Shown piece by piece: positions 1 through 10,688 of a stretch of 64,000 nt of DNA. The notes beneath the pieces are model-generated. The model was not told the DNA's origin and searched no databases. It was given only the letters and a program-made list of their open reading frames with translations. This stretch comes from Mycolicibacterium goodii (GTDB lineage Bacteria > Actinomycetota > Actinomycetes > Mycobacteriales > Mycobacteriaceae). The stretch lies in NCBI RefSeq assembly GCF_022370755.2, contig NZ_CP092364.2, positions 3,100,001 through 3,164,000 on the forward strand. Reading direction: 5' to 3'. Numbering within the stretch: position 1 is the stretch's first letter; every line of letters starts with the position of its first letter. A program made the translations under genes and the position numbers.

Positions 1-206
1 CCACCATCGTCGCGCTCGACACCCTGCCACTGACCACCAACGGAAAACTCGACACCCGCGCCCTGCCCGCCCCCCAATACCAAAGTGCCAACCACCACCG
101 CGCCCCCACCAACCCCATCGAAGACATCCTCACCGGCATCTACACCCACATCCTCGGCATCGACCACATCAGCATCGACGACTCCTTCTTCGACCTCGGC
201 GGAGAC
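1..206 (+). repeat. Third copy (partial) of the A-domain/carrier repeat
   Basis: Bases 1-206 are identical to 12171-12376 and 19788-19993. Identity stops exactly after the Asp codon of the carrier motif GGD-Ser. Downstream of it this copy switches to an epimerase-type carrier ([11 protein letters not shown]), while the other two continue as [11 protein letters not shown]. How far the copy extends to the left cannot be seen. Confidence 0.95.
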
Positions 207-3200
207 AGCATCCTGTCGATGCAAGTGGTCGCGCATGCCCGCGCGGCGGGACTGACCTGTCGGCCCCGGGACATCTTCGTCGAGCAGACCGTTGCCAGGC
301 TGGCACGTGTCGTCGAAGTGACCGACAGTTCGGACACAGTTTCCGATGACGGTGTCGGGCCGGTGTCGCCGACGCCGATCATGCACTGGCTGCACAACAT
401 CGACGGACCCACCGATCAGTTCAACCAAACAATCATGGTCCAAGCACCACCCGGGGTCACCGAAACCGACGTGATCACCATCCTGCAAGCCCTACTCGAC
501 CACCACGCCATGCTGCGCCTGCACGCCGAAAACAACGGCGAGAACACCGGCGAGAACTGGACACTCACCACCCTCCAACCCGGCACCATCAACGCCCACG
601 AATGCCTACACACCGTCGACACACTCACCCACGACACACTCACCCACGCCCGCTCACTGCTGAACCCCACCCACGGATCAGTCGTGCGTGCACTATGGGC
701 CACCCGCACCAGCCAACTCGCACTGATCATCCACCACCTGGCCATCGACGCAGTCTCCTGGCGAATCCTGCTCGAAGACCTCAACATCGCCTGGACCCAA
801 CACCAACGAAACCAATCGATAACTCTTCCGGCTCCGGCAACCTCATTCGCGCGGTGGGCGTCACTACTCGCCGAGCACGCTCATTCCACGGCAGTGGTTG
901 AGCAGGCTGATATTTGGCGGCGCACATGCGCCCGGGCGGCGGCTTCGACCGCTGTGCCCGCACCGGCGCCCGAGTCCGATACCTACGCCAGCGCGGGACA
1001 CCTGACGGTGTCGCTGGATCCCGAGGTCACGCGCCTGTTGCTCGGCGAGGTCCCCGCCGTGTTTCACACCGGCATCCACGACATCTTGCTGATCGCCTAC
1101 GCATTGGCGTGGGCCGAGTTCCTCGGCGCGTCAGGTGCGCCGGTCGCTATCGCCGTCGAGGGCCACGGCCGGCACGAAGAGTTGACGGATGAGCTTTCCG
1201 ACAACCTGGACCTCTCCCGCACCGTGGGCTGGTTCACCACGAAATATCCTGTGACCCTTCGCGTCGGCGGGCTGCACTGGGAAAATGTCGCAGCGGGTGA
1301 CGCCACGCTCGGCATGGTGATCAAGGACGCCAAAGAGCAGTTGCGTGCTCTGCCCGATCCTCTGACGTACGGGCTGCTGCGCTACCTCAACAGCGACGTC
1401 GACCTGTCCGGGCCCGACCCGACCATCGGATTCAATTATCTTGGGCGGCTGGGTGCGGGTGCCGGTGAACTCTCTCGAGAACTGTGGCACATTTGCGAGG
1501 ACAGCCTGGCTGTCGCAAGGGCCGCAGCCGCGGTGCCCGTGCCGCTTTCCCACAGCGCCGAGCTCAACGCCGCCACCATCGACACCCCTGAGGGCCCCTG
1601 CCTGCAAGCCACGTGGAGTTGGGCGCCGTCAGCGCTGAACCAGGCGCAGATCAGCCGGCTCAGCAGGCTGTGGTTCGAGGCCCTCGCCGGCATCTGCACC
1701 CACGTCCAAGACGGCGGCGGCGGACTCACCCCTTCCGACATCGCACCTGCCCGCCTCACCCAACCCGAGATCGACGATTTGCAGCAGCAATACCGCATCG
1801 CCGACATCTTGCCGCTCACTCCCATGCAGCAGGGGCTGCTGTTTCACACCACCACTGTGGGAGGCCACCAAGACGACGTGTATGCGATGCAGCTCGACAT
1901 CTCCGTCAGTGGTCCCCTGGATTCCGGTCGGCTGTACAAGGCAGTGCAGTTCGTCACCGCACGCCATCCGAACGTGGTGGCCCGGTTCTGTCAGCGAGTC
2001 GCCGAGCCTGTGCAGATCATCCCGGCCGACCCCGTGGCGGCATGGAGCTACGACGTCGTGGACAACGAGGACCAGATCCAGCGGGTGTGCGCGGCCGAAC
2101 GCGCCGCGGTTTGCCACCTCGGCGACGGTCCGGCCTTCCGAGTGGCGCTGATACGCACCGACGACGAGCGGCACCGGATTGTGTTGACCTTTCACCACAT
2201 CGTGCTGGACGGATGGTCACTACCGATCCTGTTGCAGGAGATCTTCGCCGGCTATTACGGGCGTGGGTTGCCCGCCGCCACGCCGTATCGCCGGTTCGTC
2301 ACCTGGCTCACCGAACGAGACCTCGACGCGGCCCGCACGGCCTGGAGCGAGGTGCTCACGGGCATCGACTCCCCGACCCTCATCGGCCCGCCCGGGCGGC
2401 TGAAACCAGGGCCGAAAAATACTGCCACGTTCCAGATTTCCGATCAGACCACCCGGGCCTTGAACGCTCTTGCCCGAGCGTGTCACACCACTGTCAACAC
2501 CGTGCTGCAGGCCGCGTGGGCACAAGTACTGTCGGCGCTCACCGGTCACCACGATGTCGTGTTCGGAACCGCGGTGTCCGGACGCCCCACCGATCTACCC
2601 GACGCGGAATCGATGGTGGGCTTGATGATCAACACCATCCCGGTGCGCGCGACCATCACACCGACCACCACCAACGCCGGCCTGATCGACCAGCTGCACG
2701 AGGCGCACAATCGCACTCTCGAACATCAGCACTTGGCGCTCAACGAGATTCACCGCGCCACCGGACACGACCAACTCTTCGACACCCTGTTCGTCTACGA
2801 GAACTACCCGATCGACACCGATGCACTGTCGGGAACCAACGGGTTGACCATCACCGGGTTCACCGGCCGTGAGACCAACCACTATCCACTGACCGTGCAG
2901 GCCACACCCGGTAGCCAGATCGGCTTCCGTATCGAGTACGACACCGACGTCTTCGATCCGCCGAGCGTCGACTCCGTGATCGACCGGTTGCAGCGCGTCC
3001 TGGTCACCATGACCGACTGTCCCACCCAACCGATATCGACCCTCGACATGCTGTCCGTCGATGAACACGCACGCCTGGACGATTTCGGCAACCGGGCGGT
3101 ACTGATCGCGCCTGATCCCGTGCGGGTGTCGATCCCGATGCTGTTCGCTGACCGCGTGGCGTGCACCCCGCAGGCACCGGCCATCAGTTCCGCGGGCCGT

Positions 3201-6200
3201 TGTGTCACCTACCGGGACCTCGATCAGGCGTCGAACCGGTTGGCCCACCTACTGAGTGGGTATGGTGCGGGTCCCGGCCGATGTGTCGCGCTGATGATGG
3301 AACGCTCGGCCGAAGCAGTCACGGCAATGCTGTCGATATTGAAGACCGGGGCGGCGTACCTGGCGATCGATCCGGCGTTGCCCGATGAGCGAATCGGATA
3401 CATGGTTTCCGACGCCACGCCGATGGCCGTCATCACCACAGCGGCTCTGCGGTCACGGATCAGCAGATCAGACCTTACGGTCATCGAGGTGGGCGATCCT
3501 TCTGCGACCGGCCAACCCAGCACCCCACTACCCGCACCCGCCGCCGAAGACATCGCCTACCTGATCTACACCTCGGGTACCACTGGTACGCCCAAAGGCG
3601 TTGCCGTCACGCACCGGAACGTGATTCATCTGGTCGAATCGTCCTCGGTCCACCTGCCTGAAGTCCAGGTGTGGACCCAGTGCCACTCCTACGCGTTCGA
3701 CTTCGCGGTCTGGGAGATCTGGGCTGCTCTGCTCGCGGGTGGGCGCCTCGTGATCATCCCCGAGGAGGTGACCGCCTCGCCACGAGACTTCCACGCCTTG
3801 CTCGTCAGGGAACAGGTCAACGTGCTGACACAAACCCCGTCCGCGGCCGCCGCACTGTCGCCCGACGGGCTGGATTCGGTCGCATTGATTCTCGGCGGGG
3901 AGGCGTGCCCGGCCGAACTTGTGGAGCGGTGGGCGCCCGGACGCGTGGTGATCAACGCCTACGGCCCCACCGAAACCACCGTCTACGCCACGCTCACCGC
4001 GCCGCTGACCACGGGTCCGACGCCTGTACCGATCGGTGCGCCCGCGTCAACCGTCACGTTGTTCGTGCTCGACGATTGGCTACGACCGGTGGCACCGGGG
4101 GTGGTGGGTGAGTTGTACGTCGCGGGCCGTGGTGTCGGCGTCGGTTATGTGCGCCGCCCCGGATTGACCGCATCTCGTTTCGTGGCCTGCCCGTTCGGGG
4201 GAACCGGGACCCGGATGTACCGCACCGGAGATCTGGTGCGCTGGGACTCCGACGGCCAACTGCACTACCACGGCCGCGTCGACGATCAGGTCAAGATCCG
4301 CGGCTACCGCATCGAACTCGGCGAAATCCAGACTGCCCTGGCCGCACTCGACGGCGTACAGCAAGCGGCGGTCATCGCCCGCGAAGACACCCCCGGCGAC
4401 AAACGCCTCATCGGCTACATCACCGGAACCGCCGACCCGATCGCCACGCGCACCACCCTCGCCGAACGCCTCCCCGCCTACATGGTCCCCGCCGCCATCG
4501 TCGTGCTCGACACCCTGCCACTGACCATCAACGGAAAACTCGACACCCGCGCCCTCCCCGCACCCGAATACCAGGGTGCCGACCGTTATCGCGCCCCCAC
4601 CAACGCCATCGAAGAAATCCTCACCGGCATCTACGCGCAAGTTCTCGGACTCGACCGCGTCGGCGTCGACGAATCCTTCTTCGACCTCGGCGGCGACTCG
4701 CTCACCGCCATGCGCCTCATCGCGGCCGTCAACACCAACCTCAACACCAACCTCTCCGTACACACCCTTTTCGACACACCGACGATCGCCCGGCTGGCAC
4801 CCCGGCTCAGCTCTGGCCCGGGGCGACGGCATCCACTTGTTCCCTACCCGCGGCCCGCGGTGATTCCGCTGTCGTTCACACAGAACCGGTTGTGGTTCGT
4901 CGACCAGTTGCACGGCCCGTCATCGGTTTACAACATCACCGCGGCATTGAACCTACGCGGATCGTTGGACACCGAAGCGTTGCAGATGGCGCTGGCCGAT
5001 GTGGTGGCCCGTCACGAAAGCCTGCGCACCCTGATCACCGCCCCGGACGGCATACCCCGACAGCAGGTCGTTCCCGCCGAGCGGGCCGAGTTCGGGTGGG
5101 AGGTCATCGACGCCCACGGGTGGTCGCGAACCAGGCTCGACCAGGCCATCGAACAAGCGTCACGTCACACGTTCGACCTCGATTCCGACATCCCGTTGCG
5201 GGCGCGACTTTTCCGCATCGCCGACGGCGAACACGTGTTGGTCGGCGTGGTGCATCACATTGCCTTTGACGGGTGGTCCTTGACTCCGATGGTGCGCGAC
5301 CTCGGCATGGCATACCAGGCGCGCAAACAGGGGTGTGCTCCCGATTGGCCACCGCTGCCGGTGCAATACATCGATTACGCGTTGTGGCAACGCGAACAGT
5401 TCGGCGACCTCACCGACACCGACAGCCCCATCGCCGCACAACTGGAATACTGGCGAGAAATGCTGGCCGGGCTACCCGACCGACTGCAGTTGCCCACAGA
5501 CCGGCCATATCCCCCTGTCGCCGATCAGCGCGGCTCCCGCGTGTCCGTGGACTGGCCGACACAACTTCACCGACAGATCCACGAGACAGCCCGTCAGCAC
5601 AACGCCACCAGCTTCATGGTGATCCAGACCGCCCTGGCGATCCTGCTGTCACGACTGAGCCAAAGCTCCGATATCGCAGTCGGATTCCCGGTCGCCGGAC
5701 GCACCGACCCCGCCCTCGACGAACTCATTGGCTTCTTCGTCAACACACTCGTACTACGCACCGACCTCACCGGCGACCCCACCATCACCGAACTCCTCAC
5801 CCAGGTACGCCAACGCAGCCTCGCCGCCGTGGAACACCAGGACATCCCGTTCGAAGTCCTCGTCGAACAACTCAACCCCAACCGCTCACTGACCCACCAC
5901 CCCCTGATCCAGGTCGCACTGGCCTGGCAAAACCTCCCCGGAACCACCAACGACGCCGCGGGCCTGACCCTCGGCGACGATATGCGGGTCACCCAGATAC
6001 CGCTGAACACCCACACCGCCCGAATGGACCTGACCTTCTCGCTCTCCGAACATCTCACCCCGGCCGGTGAACCTCAGGGAATCCAGGGATCCGTCGAATA
6101 CCGCACCGACGTGTACGAGACACAAACCGTCCGCACACTCATCGACCGCTTCGAGCGGGTACTGGTCGCCGTGACCACCGCTCCGGCACAGCGGATTTCG

Positions 6201-9200
6201 TCCATCGACCTGCTCAGTGAGACGGAGCGCACGTGCCTCGACCGCCTCGGCAACCGCGCAACACTCACCCGGCCCAGCACACCGGTGTCGATCCCGGAGT
6301 TGTTCGCAGCGTGGGTGGCCCGATCCCCCGAAGCAGTAGCGGTGAGCGACGGCACACGACCCACCGCCTACCGCGAGCTCGACGAAACCTCGAACCGGTT
6401 GGCCCACCTCCTGACTGAGTATGGCGCCGGCCCCGGCCAATGCGTCGCCCTACTACTGCCCCGCAGCACCGACGCCATCACCGCCATATTGGCCATCCTC
6501 AAAACCGGCGCGGCCTACCTGCCCATCGACCCCGCCACACCCGACACCCGCATCGAATTCACCCTCACCGACGCCACACCCGTGGCCACCGTCACCAACC
6601 AGACACTGCACACACGATCAGCCAAGTACGGCGTACCGACCGTCGACATCGACCACATCGACCTGACCACTCAACCCAGCACCCCGCTACCCGCCCCGGC
6701 CCCAGCCGACATCGCATATCTCATCTACACGTCGGGCACCACGGGTGTACCGAAAGGCGTTGCGATCAGCCATCACAACGTCACGCAGCTGCTGAGTTCA
6801 CTGGATGCCGGCCTGCCTCGCACGGGTGTCTGGCCGCTGTGTCACTCTTTGGCATTCGATGTTTCGGTGTGGGAGATCTTCGGCGCCCTCTTGCGGGGCG
6901 GGCGTGTCGTGGTCGTGGCAGAAGATGTTGTGACTTCGCCGACCGACTTTCACGAGATGCTGCTCACCGAGCATGTCGACGTGCTCACCCAGACTCCTTC
7001 TGCAGCACGGGCCTTGTCACCCGAGGGCTTGGAGTCAGCGGTATTGGTGGTCGTCGGGGAGGCGTGCGGCGCCGACGTGGTCGATCGATGGGCCTCCGGA
7101 CGCGTGATGATCAACGCCTACGGCCCCACCGAGACGACCATGTGCGTGGCAATCAGCGCCCCACTGTCCGCCGGGGTGGGCGCGGTACCCATCGGCGTTC
7201 CCGTGCCCGGGGCGGCTTTGTTTGTCCTGGACGACTGCCTGCGACCCGTACCGCCAGGGGCGACCGGTGAATTGTATGTCGCCGGAGATGGTGTCGGCAT
7301 CGGGTATGTGCGCCGGGCCGCGTTGACGGCATCTCGTTTCGTGGCATGCCCGTTCGGTATGCCGGGGGCGCGGATGTATCGCACGGGTGATCTCGTCTGT
7401 TGGGGTCCTGACGGCCAACTGCAGTACTTCGGGCGCGCCGACGAGCAGGTCAAGATCCGCGGCTACCGCATCGAACTCGGCGAAATCCAGACTGCCCTGG
7501 CCGCACTCGACGGCGTACAGCAAGCGGCGGTCATCGCCCGCGAAGACACCCCCGGCGACAAACGCCTCATCGGCTACATCACCGGAACCGCCGACCCGAT
7601 CGCCACGCGCACCACCCTCGCCGAACGCCTCCCCGCCTACATGGTCCCCGCCGCCATCGTCGTGCTCGACACCCTGCCACTGACCATCAACGGAAAACTC
7701 GACACCCGCGCCCTCCCCGCACCCGAATACCAGGGTGCCGACCGTTATCGCGCCCCCACCAACGCCATCGAGGGAATCCTCACCGGCATCTACGCGCAAG
7801 TTCTCGGACTCGACCGCGTCGGCGTCGACGAATCATTCTTCGACCTCGGCGGCGACAGCATCTCCGGGATGCAGGTGGTGACCCGCGCCCGGGCGGCCGG
7901 TGTGATGTGCCGTCCGCGCGATATTTTCCTCGAACAGACCGTCGCCGGGGTTGCGCGCGTGGCTCGAGTGGTCGCCGTGAGTGACCTCCAGGCCGGCCCG
8001 GTCGATGACGGTGTCGGGCCGGTGTCGCCGACGCCGATCATGCACTGGCTGCACAACATCGACGGACCCACCGATCAGTTCAACCAAACAATCATGGTCC
8101 AAGCACAACCCGGGGTCACCGAAACCGACGTGATCACCATCCTGCAAGCCCTACTCGACCACCACGCCATGCTGCGCCTGCACGCCGAAAACAACGGCGA
8201 GAACACCGGCGAGAACTGGACACTCACCACCCTCCAACCCGGCACCATCAACGCCCACGAATGCCTACACACCGTCGACACACTCACCCACGACACACTC
8301 ACCCACGCCCGCTCACTGCTGAACCCCACCCACGGATCAGTCGTGCGTGCACTATGGGCCACCCGCACCGGCCAACTCGCACTGATCATCCACCACCTGG
8401 CCATCGACGCAGTCTCCTGGCGAATCCTGCTCGAAGACCTCAACATCGCCTGGACCCAACATCGACAAAACCAACCGATCGTGTTGCCCGCGGGCGGGAC
8501 ATCCTTCCAGCAGTGGGCGTCTCGGCTTGCCGAGCACGCTCACGAGCCTGAGGTGGTGGAACAGGCTGCGGCCTGGCGACGCGTGACGGCGGCCGCGGCA
8601 GCCTTGCCCGGCCCCCGACCGGAGGCCGATACGTACGCCGGCGCCGGCCGTCTGACGGCGTCGCTGGATGCCGAGACGACGCGCCGGTTGCTGGGTGAGG
8701 TTCCCGCGGCGTTTCACACCGGCATACAGGACATCCTGCTGATCGCATTCGGACTGGCCTGCAGCGAATTCCTCGCCACCGACGGGCCTATCGCAATCGA
8801 CGTCGAGGGCCACGGCCGGCACGAAGACTTGACGAATGACTTGGCCGATGATCTCGACCTGTCCCGCACCGTGGGCTGGTTCACCACCAAATACCCTGTC
8901 GCGCTGAGCGTCGGCAACCTGCGCTGGGCGCAGGTTGTGGCGGGCCATGCGTCGCTGGGCCCGATCGTCAAGCGCGCCAAGGAACAACTGCGTGCACTGC
9001 CCGACCCGCTGACGTACGGGCTGCTGCGCTACCTCAACAGCGACGTCGACCTGTCCGGACCCGACCCGGGCATCGGATTCAATTACTTCGGGCGACTTGG
9101 CTCGGCCGCCGACGAACTCACTCATGAACTATGGCAGGTCAGCCAGGACGGTTTCGCGGTTGCCACCTCGGCGGCAGCGGTGCCGATGCCGCTGGCGCAC

Positions 9201-10688
9201 ACAGTGGAACTCAACGCCGGCACCGTTGACTCTGACTCCGGCCCGCATCTGCACGCGACCTGGACCTGGGCGCCGTCGGCACTCGATCACGCCCAGATCA
9301 GCAGGCTCAGCCAATTGTGGTTCGACGCCCTGACCGGCATCTGCACCCACGTGCAAAACGGCGGCAGCGGACTCACCCCCTCTGACATCCTCCCGGCACG
9401 CCTCACACAGACCCAGATCGACCAACTGCAGCAGCACTACCGCATCGCCGACATCCTGCCGCTCACGCCTCTGCAACAGGGACTGCTCTTCCACGCCAAG
9501 GTCCAGAACAGCGACCGCGACCTGTACGCAATGCAGCTCGACATCGCCGTCAGTGGTCCCCTCGACCCCGAGCGCCTGCACGACGCAGTGCACACCGTCG
9601 TCGCGCGCCACCCCAACCTGGCCGCCCGCTTCTCTCAACAATTCGACCAACCGGTCCAGATCATCCCCGCCGAACCCCAAATACCGTGGCAACATCTCGA
9701 ATTCGACACCGACGCCGAAGAGAAGATCCAGCAAGTGTGTGCGGCCGAACGCACCGCAGTCGGCGACCTCGGACACGGGCCGGTCTTCCGCGTCGCCGTG
9801 ATCCGCACCGCACCCGATCTACACCGGGTCGTGCTGACCAACCACCACATCCTGCTCGACGGCTGGTCACTACCGATCCTGCTGAGCGAGATCTTCGCTT
9901 GCTACCACGGGCAGCGACTACCCGCCGCCACACCATATCGCCGCTTCGTCACCTGGCTCACCGAACGAGATCTCGACGCGGCCCGCACGGCCTGGTGCGA
10001 GGTGCTCGACGGCTTCGACAAGCCCACCCTGGTGGGACAGCCGGGCCGGTCACGGCTGGGACCGCGCGGCCTCGCATCGTCTCGGGTGCCTGAGGACATC
10101 ACCCAAGCTGTCAACGAGCTGGCCCGCGCCTGTCGCACGACCGTCAACACCGTGCTGCAGGCCGCCTGGGGGCAGGTCCTGATGTCGGTGACCGGACGGC
10201 GTGACGTCGTGTTCGGCGCCGCGGTGTCCGGACGTCCCACCGATCTACCCGGCGCAGAGACCATGGTGGGCCTGATGATCAACACCGTCCCGGTGCGCGT
10301 GACCATCAGACCGACCACCACTGTCGAAGACCTGATCGACCAGCTGCACCACGAACACAACCGCACTCTCGACCATCAGCATTTGGCGCTCAACGAGATT
10401 CACCGCGCCACCGGCCACGACCAACTCTTCGACACCCTGTTCGTCTACGAGAACTACCCGATCGACACGGCCGCGCTGCTGAGCACCAACGGATTGGTTG
10501 TCACGGGGTTCACCGGCACCGAATCCACCCATTATCCGTTGACGATGCAAGCCCGTCCCGACCACGAGTTGATCCTTCGCGTCGAATACGACACCGATGT
10601 CTTCGACGCGGCCGGCATCGAGACGCTGATCGAGCGGTTCCATCGTGCCCTGGCGGCCATGACCACTGATACAGGGAGTCGACCGTGA
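1..10688 (+). CDS. Multimodular non-ribosomal peptide synthetase, upstream subunit (5' partial)
   Basis: The frame is open at base 3, so the gene begins upstream of the window. Domains in order by nucleotide: C-terminal A subdomain (3-110), carrier protein (Ser at 207-209), epimerase (about 360-1740, [10 protein letters not shown] and TVGWFT motifs), DCL-type condensation (1790-3080, HHIVLDG), adenylation (3120-4590, [11 protein letters not shown]), carrier (Ser 4698-4700), LCL condensation (4855-6190, HHIAFDG), adenylation (6270-7740), carrier (Ser 7857-7859), epimerase (8010-9400), DCL condensation (9430-10670). All core motifs look intact. The protein stops after a C domain that has no A domain of its own; that A domain opens the next gene, which overlaps by 4 nt (GTGA). 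Specificity-pocket residues read by eye: DFWTIGAVYK for the A at 3120 (closest to Thr codes known to me) and DVWTVVAMCK for the A at 6270 (partly like Phe codes). Substrate calls are weak; the NRPS assignment is certain. Confidence 0.97.
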   Translation, partial: TIVALDTLPLTTNGKLDTRALPAPQYQSANHHRAPTNPIEDILTGIYTHILGIDHISIDDSFFDLGGDSILSMQVVAHARAAGLTCRPRDIFVEQTVARLARVVEVTDSSDTVSDDGVGPVSPTPIMHWLHNIDGPTDQFNQTIMVQAPPGVTETDVITILQALLDHHAMLRLHAENNGENTGENWTLTTLQPGTINAHECLHTVDTLTHDTLTHARSLLNPTHGSVVRALWATRTSQLALIIHHLAIDAVSWRILLEDLNIAWTQHQRNQSITLPAPATSFARWASLLAEHAHSTAVVEQADIWRRTCARAAASTAVPAPAPESDTYASAGHLTVSLDPEVTRLLLGEVPAVFHTGIHDILLIAYALAWAEFLGASGAPVAIAVEGHGRHEELTDELSDNLDLSRTVGWFTTKYPVTLRVGGLHWENVAAGDATLGMVIKDAKEQLRALPDPLTYGLLRYLNSDVDLSGPDPTIGFNYLGRLGAGAGELSRELWHICEDSLAVARAAAAVPVPLSHSAELNAATIDTPEGPCLQATWSWAPSALNQAQISRLSRLWFEALAGICTHVQDGGGGLTPSDIAPARLTQPEIDDLQQQYRIADILPLTPMQQGLLFHTTTVGGHQDDVYAMQLDISVSGPLDSGRLYKAVQFVTARHPNVVARFCQRVAEPVQIIPADPVAAWSYDVVDNEDQIQRVCAAERAAVCHLGDGPAFRVALIRTDDERHRIVLTFHHIVLDGWSLPILLQEIFAGYYGRGLPAATPYRRFVTWLTERDLDAARTAWSEVLTGIDSPTLIGPPGRLKPGPKNTATFQISDQTTRALNALARACHTTVNTVLQAAWAQVLSALTGHHDVVFGTAVSGRPTDLPDAESMVGLMINTIPVRATITPTTTNAGLIDQLHEAHNRTLEHQHLALNEIHRATGHDQLFDTLFVYENYPIDTDALSGTNGLTITGFTGRETNHYPLTVQATPGSQIGFRIEYDTDVFDPPSVDSVIDRLQRVLVTMTDCPTQPISTLDMLSVDEHARLDDFGNRAVLIAPDPVRVSIPMLFADRVACTPQAPAISSAGRCVTYRDLDQASNRLAHLLSGYGAGPGRCVALMMERSAEAVTAMLSILKTGAAYLAIDPALPDERIGYMVSDATPMAVITTAALRSRISRSDLTVIEVGDPSATGQPSTPLPAPAAEDIAYLIYTSGTTGTPKGVAVTHRNVIHLVESSSVHLPEVQVWTQCHSYAFDFAVWEIWAALLAGGRLVIIPEEVTASPRDFHALLVREQVNVLTQTPSAAAALSPDGLDSVALILGGEACPAELVERWAPGRVVINAYGPTETTVYATLTAPLTTGPTPVPIGAPASTVTLFVLDDWLRPVAPGVVGELYVAGRGVGVGYVRRPGLTASRFVACPFGGTGTRMYRTGDLVRWDSDGQLHYHGRVDDQVKIRGYRIELGEIQTALAALDGVQQAAVIAREDTPGDKRLIGYITGTADPIATRTTLAERLPAYMVPAAIVVLDTLPLTINGKLDTRALPAPEYQGADRYRAPTNAIEEILTGIYAQVLGLDRVGVDESFFDLGGDSLTAMRLIAAVNTNLNTNLSVHTLFDTPTIARLAPRLSSGPGRRHPLVPYPRPAVIPLSFTQNRLWFVDQLHGPSSVYNITAALNLRGSLDTEALQMALADVVARHESLRTLITAPDGIPRQQVVPAERAEFGWEVIDAHGWSRTRLDQAIEQASRHTFDLDSDIPLRARLFRIADGEHVLVGVVHHIAFDGWSLTPMVRDLGMAYQARKQGCAPDWPPLPVQYIDYALWQREQFGDLTDTDSPIAAQLEYWREMLAGLPDRLQLPTDRPYPPVADQRGSRVSVDWPTQLHRQIHETARQHNATSFMVIQTALAILLSRLSQSSDIAVGFPVAGRTDPALDELIGFFVNTLVLRTDLTGDPTITELLTQVRQRSLAAVEHQDIPFEVLVEQLNPNRSLTHHPLIQVALAWQNLPGTTNDAAGLTLGDDMRVTQIPLNTHTARMDLTFSLSEHLTPAGEPQGIQGSVEYRTDVYETQTVRTLIDRFERVLVAVTTAPAQRISSIDLLSETERTCLDRLGNRATLTRPSTPVSIPELFAAWVARSPEAVAVSDGTRPTAYRELDETSNRLAHLLTEYGAGPGQCVALLLPRSTDAITAILAILKTGAAYLPIDPATPDTRIEFTLTDATPVATVTNQTLHTRSAKYGVPTVDIDHIDLTTQPSTPLPAPAPADIAYLIYTSGTTGVPKGVAISHHNVTQLLSSLDAGLPRTGVWPLCHSLAFDVSVWEIFGALLRGGRVVVVAEDVVTSPTDFHEMLLTEHVDVLTQTPSAARALSPEGLESAVLVVVGEACGADVVDRWASGRVMINAYGPTETTMCVAISAPLSAGVGAVPIGVPVPGAALFVLDDCLRPVPPGATGELYVAGDGVGIGYVRRAALTASRFVACPFGMPGARMYRTGDLVCWGPDGQLQYFGRADEQVKIRGYRIELGEIQTALAALDGVQQAAVIAREDTPGDKRLIGYITGTADPIATRTTLAERLPAYMVPAAIVVLDTLPLTINGKLDTRALPAPEYQGADRYRAPTNAIEGILTGIYAQVLGLDRVGVDESFFDLGGDSISGMQVVTRARAAGVMCRPRDIFLEQTVAGVARVARVVAVSDLQAGPVDDGVGPVSPTPIMHWLHNIDGPTDQFNQTIMVQAQPGVTETDVITILQALLDHHAMLRLHAENNGENTGENWTLTTLQPGTINAHECLHTVDTLTHDTLTHARSLLNPTHGSVVRALWATRTGQLALIIHHLAIDAVSWRILLEDLNIAWTQHRQNQPIVLPAGGTSFQQWASRLAEHAHEPEVVEQAAAWRRVTAAAAALPGPRPEADTYAGAGRLTASLDAETTRRLLGEVPAAFHTGIQDILLIAFGLACSEFLATDGPIAIDVEGHGRHEDLTNDLADDLDLSRTVGWFTTKYPVALSVGNLRWAQVVAGHASLGPIVKRAKEQLRALPDPLTYGLLRYLNSDVDLSGPDPGIGFNYFGRLGSAADELTHELWQVSQDGFAVATSAAAVPMPLAHTVELNAGTVDSDSGPHLHATWTWAPSALDHAQISRLSQLWFDALTGICTHVQNGGSGLTPSDILPARLTQTQIDQLQQHYRIADILPLTPLQQGLLFHAKVQNSDRDLYAMQLDIAVSGPLDPERLHDAVHTVVARHPNLAARFSQQFDQPVQIIPAEPQIPWQHLEFDTDAEEKIQQVCAAERTAVGDLGHGPVFRVAVIRTAPDLHRVVLTNHHILLDGWSLPILLSEIFACYHGQRLPAATPYRRFVTWLTERDLDAARTAWCEVLDGFDKPTLVGQPGRSRLGPRGLASSRVPEDITQAVNELARACRTTVNTVLQAAWGQVLMSVTGRRDVVFGAAVSGRPTDLPGAETMVGLMINTVPVRVTIRPTTTVEDLIDQLHHEHNRTLDHQHLALNEIHRATGHDQLFDTLFVYENYPIDTAALLSTNGLVVTGFTGTESTHYPLTMQARPDHELILRVEYDTDVFDAAGIETLIERFHRALAAMTTDTGSRP
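344..802 (+). repeat. Epimerase-domain repeat, copy 1
   Basis: About 459 bp at the start of the epimerase domain is almost identical to 8003-8461. The differences I could find are an APPG/AQPG change and a TRTSQ/TRTGQ change in the protein. Beyond base 802 the two epimerase domains diverge to ordinary paralogue similarity. Confidence 0.9.
4287..4697 (+). repeat. A10/carrier-domain repeat, copy 1
   Basis: About 411 bp covering the end of the adenylation domain and the first half of the carrier protein matches 7446-7856 with only a few mismatches (GAA GAA versus GAG GGA near 4612, and TCC versus TCA at 4676). The identity ends immediately before the phosphopantetheine Ser codon. Confidence 0.9.
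7446..7856 (+). repeat. A10/carrier-domain repeat, copy 2
   Basis: Partner of 4287-4697. Here the following carrier segment is the epimerase-associated type ([11 protein letters not shown]). The shared block therefore joins different downstream halves at the GGD|S boundary. Confidence 0.9.
8003..8461 (+). repeat. Epimerase-domain repeat, copy 2
   Basis: Partner of 344-802, at a constant offset of 7659 bp. It lies in the second epimerase domain of the same gene. Confidence 0.9.
10659..10688 (+). promoter_or_regulatory. Translational junction between the two NRPS genes (RBS plus GTGA overlap)
   Basis: AGGGAG at 10673-10678 lies 6 nt before the GTG at 10685, and the upstream stop TGA occupies 10686-10688. 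Aligned with the homologous in-frame C-A linker at 18311-18350, this linker is 26 nt longer. It carries two similar starts, ATGACCACTGAT at 10659 and GTGACCACCAAT at 10685. Removing 26 nt would restore one continuous reading frame (linker [13 protein letters not shown] against [13 protein letters not shown]). Translation of the second gene is therefore probably coupled to the first. Confidence 0.8.
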
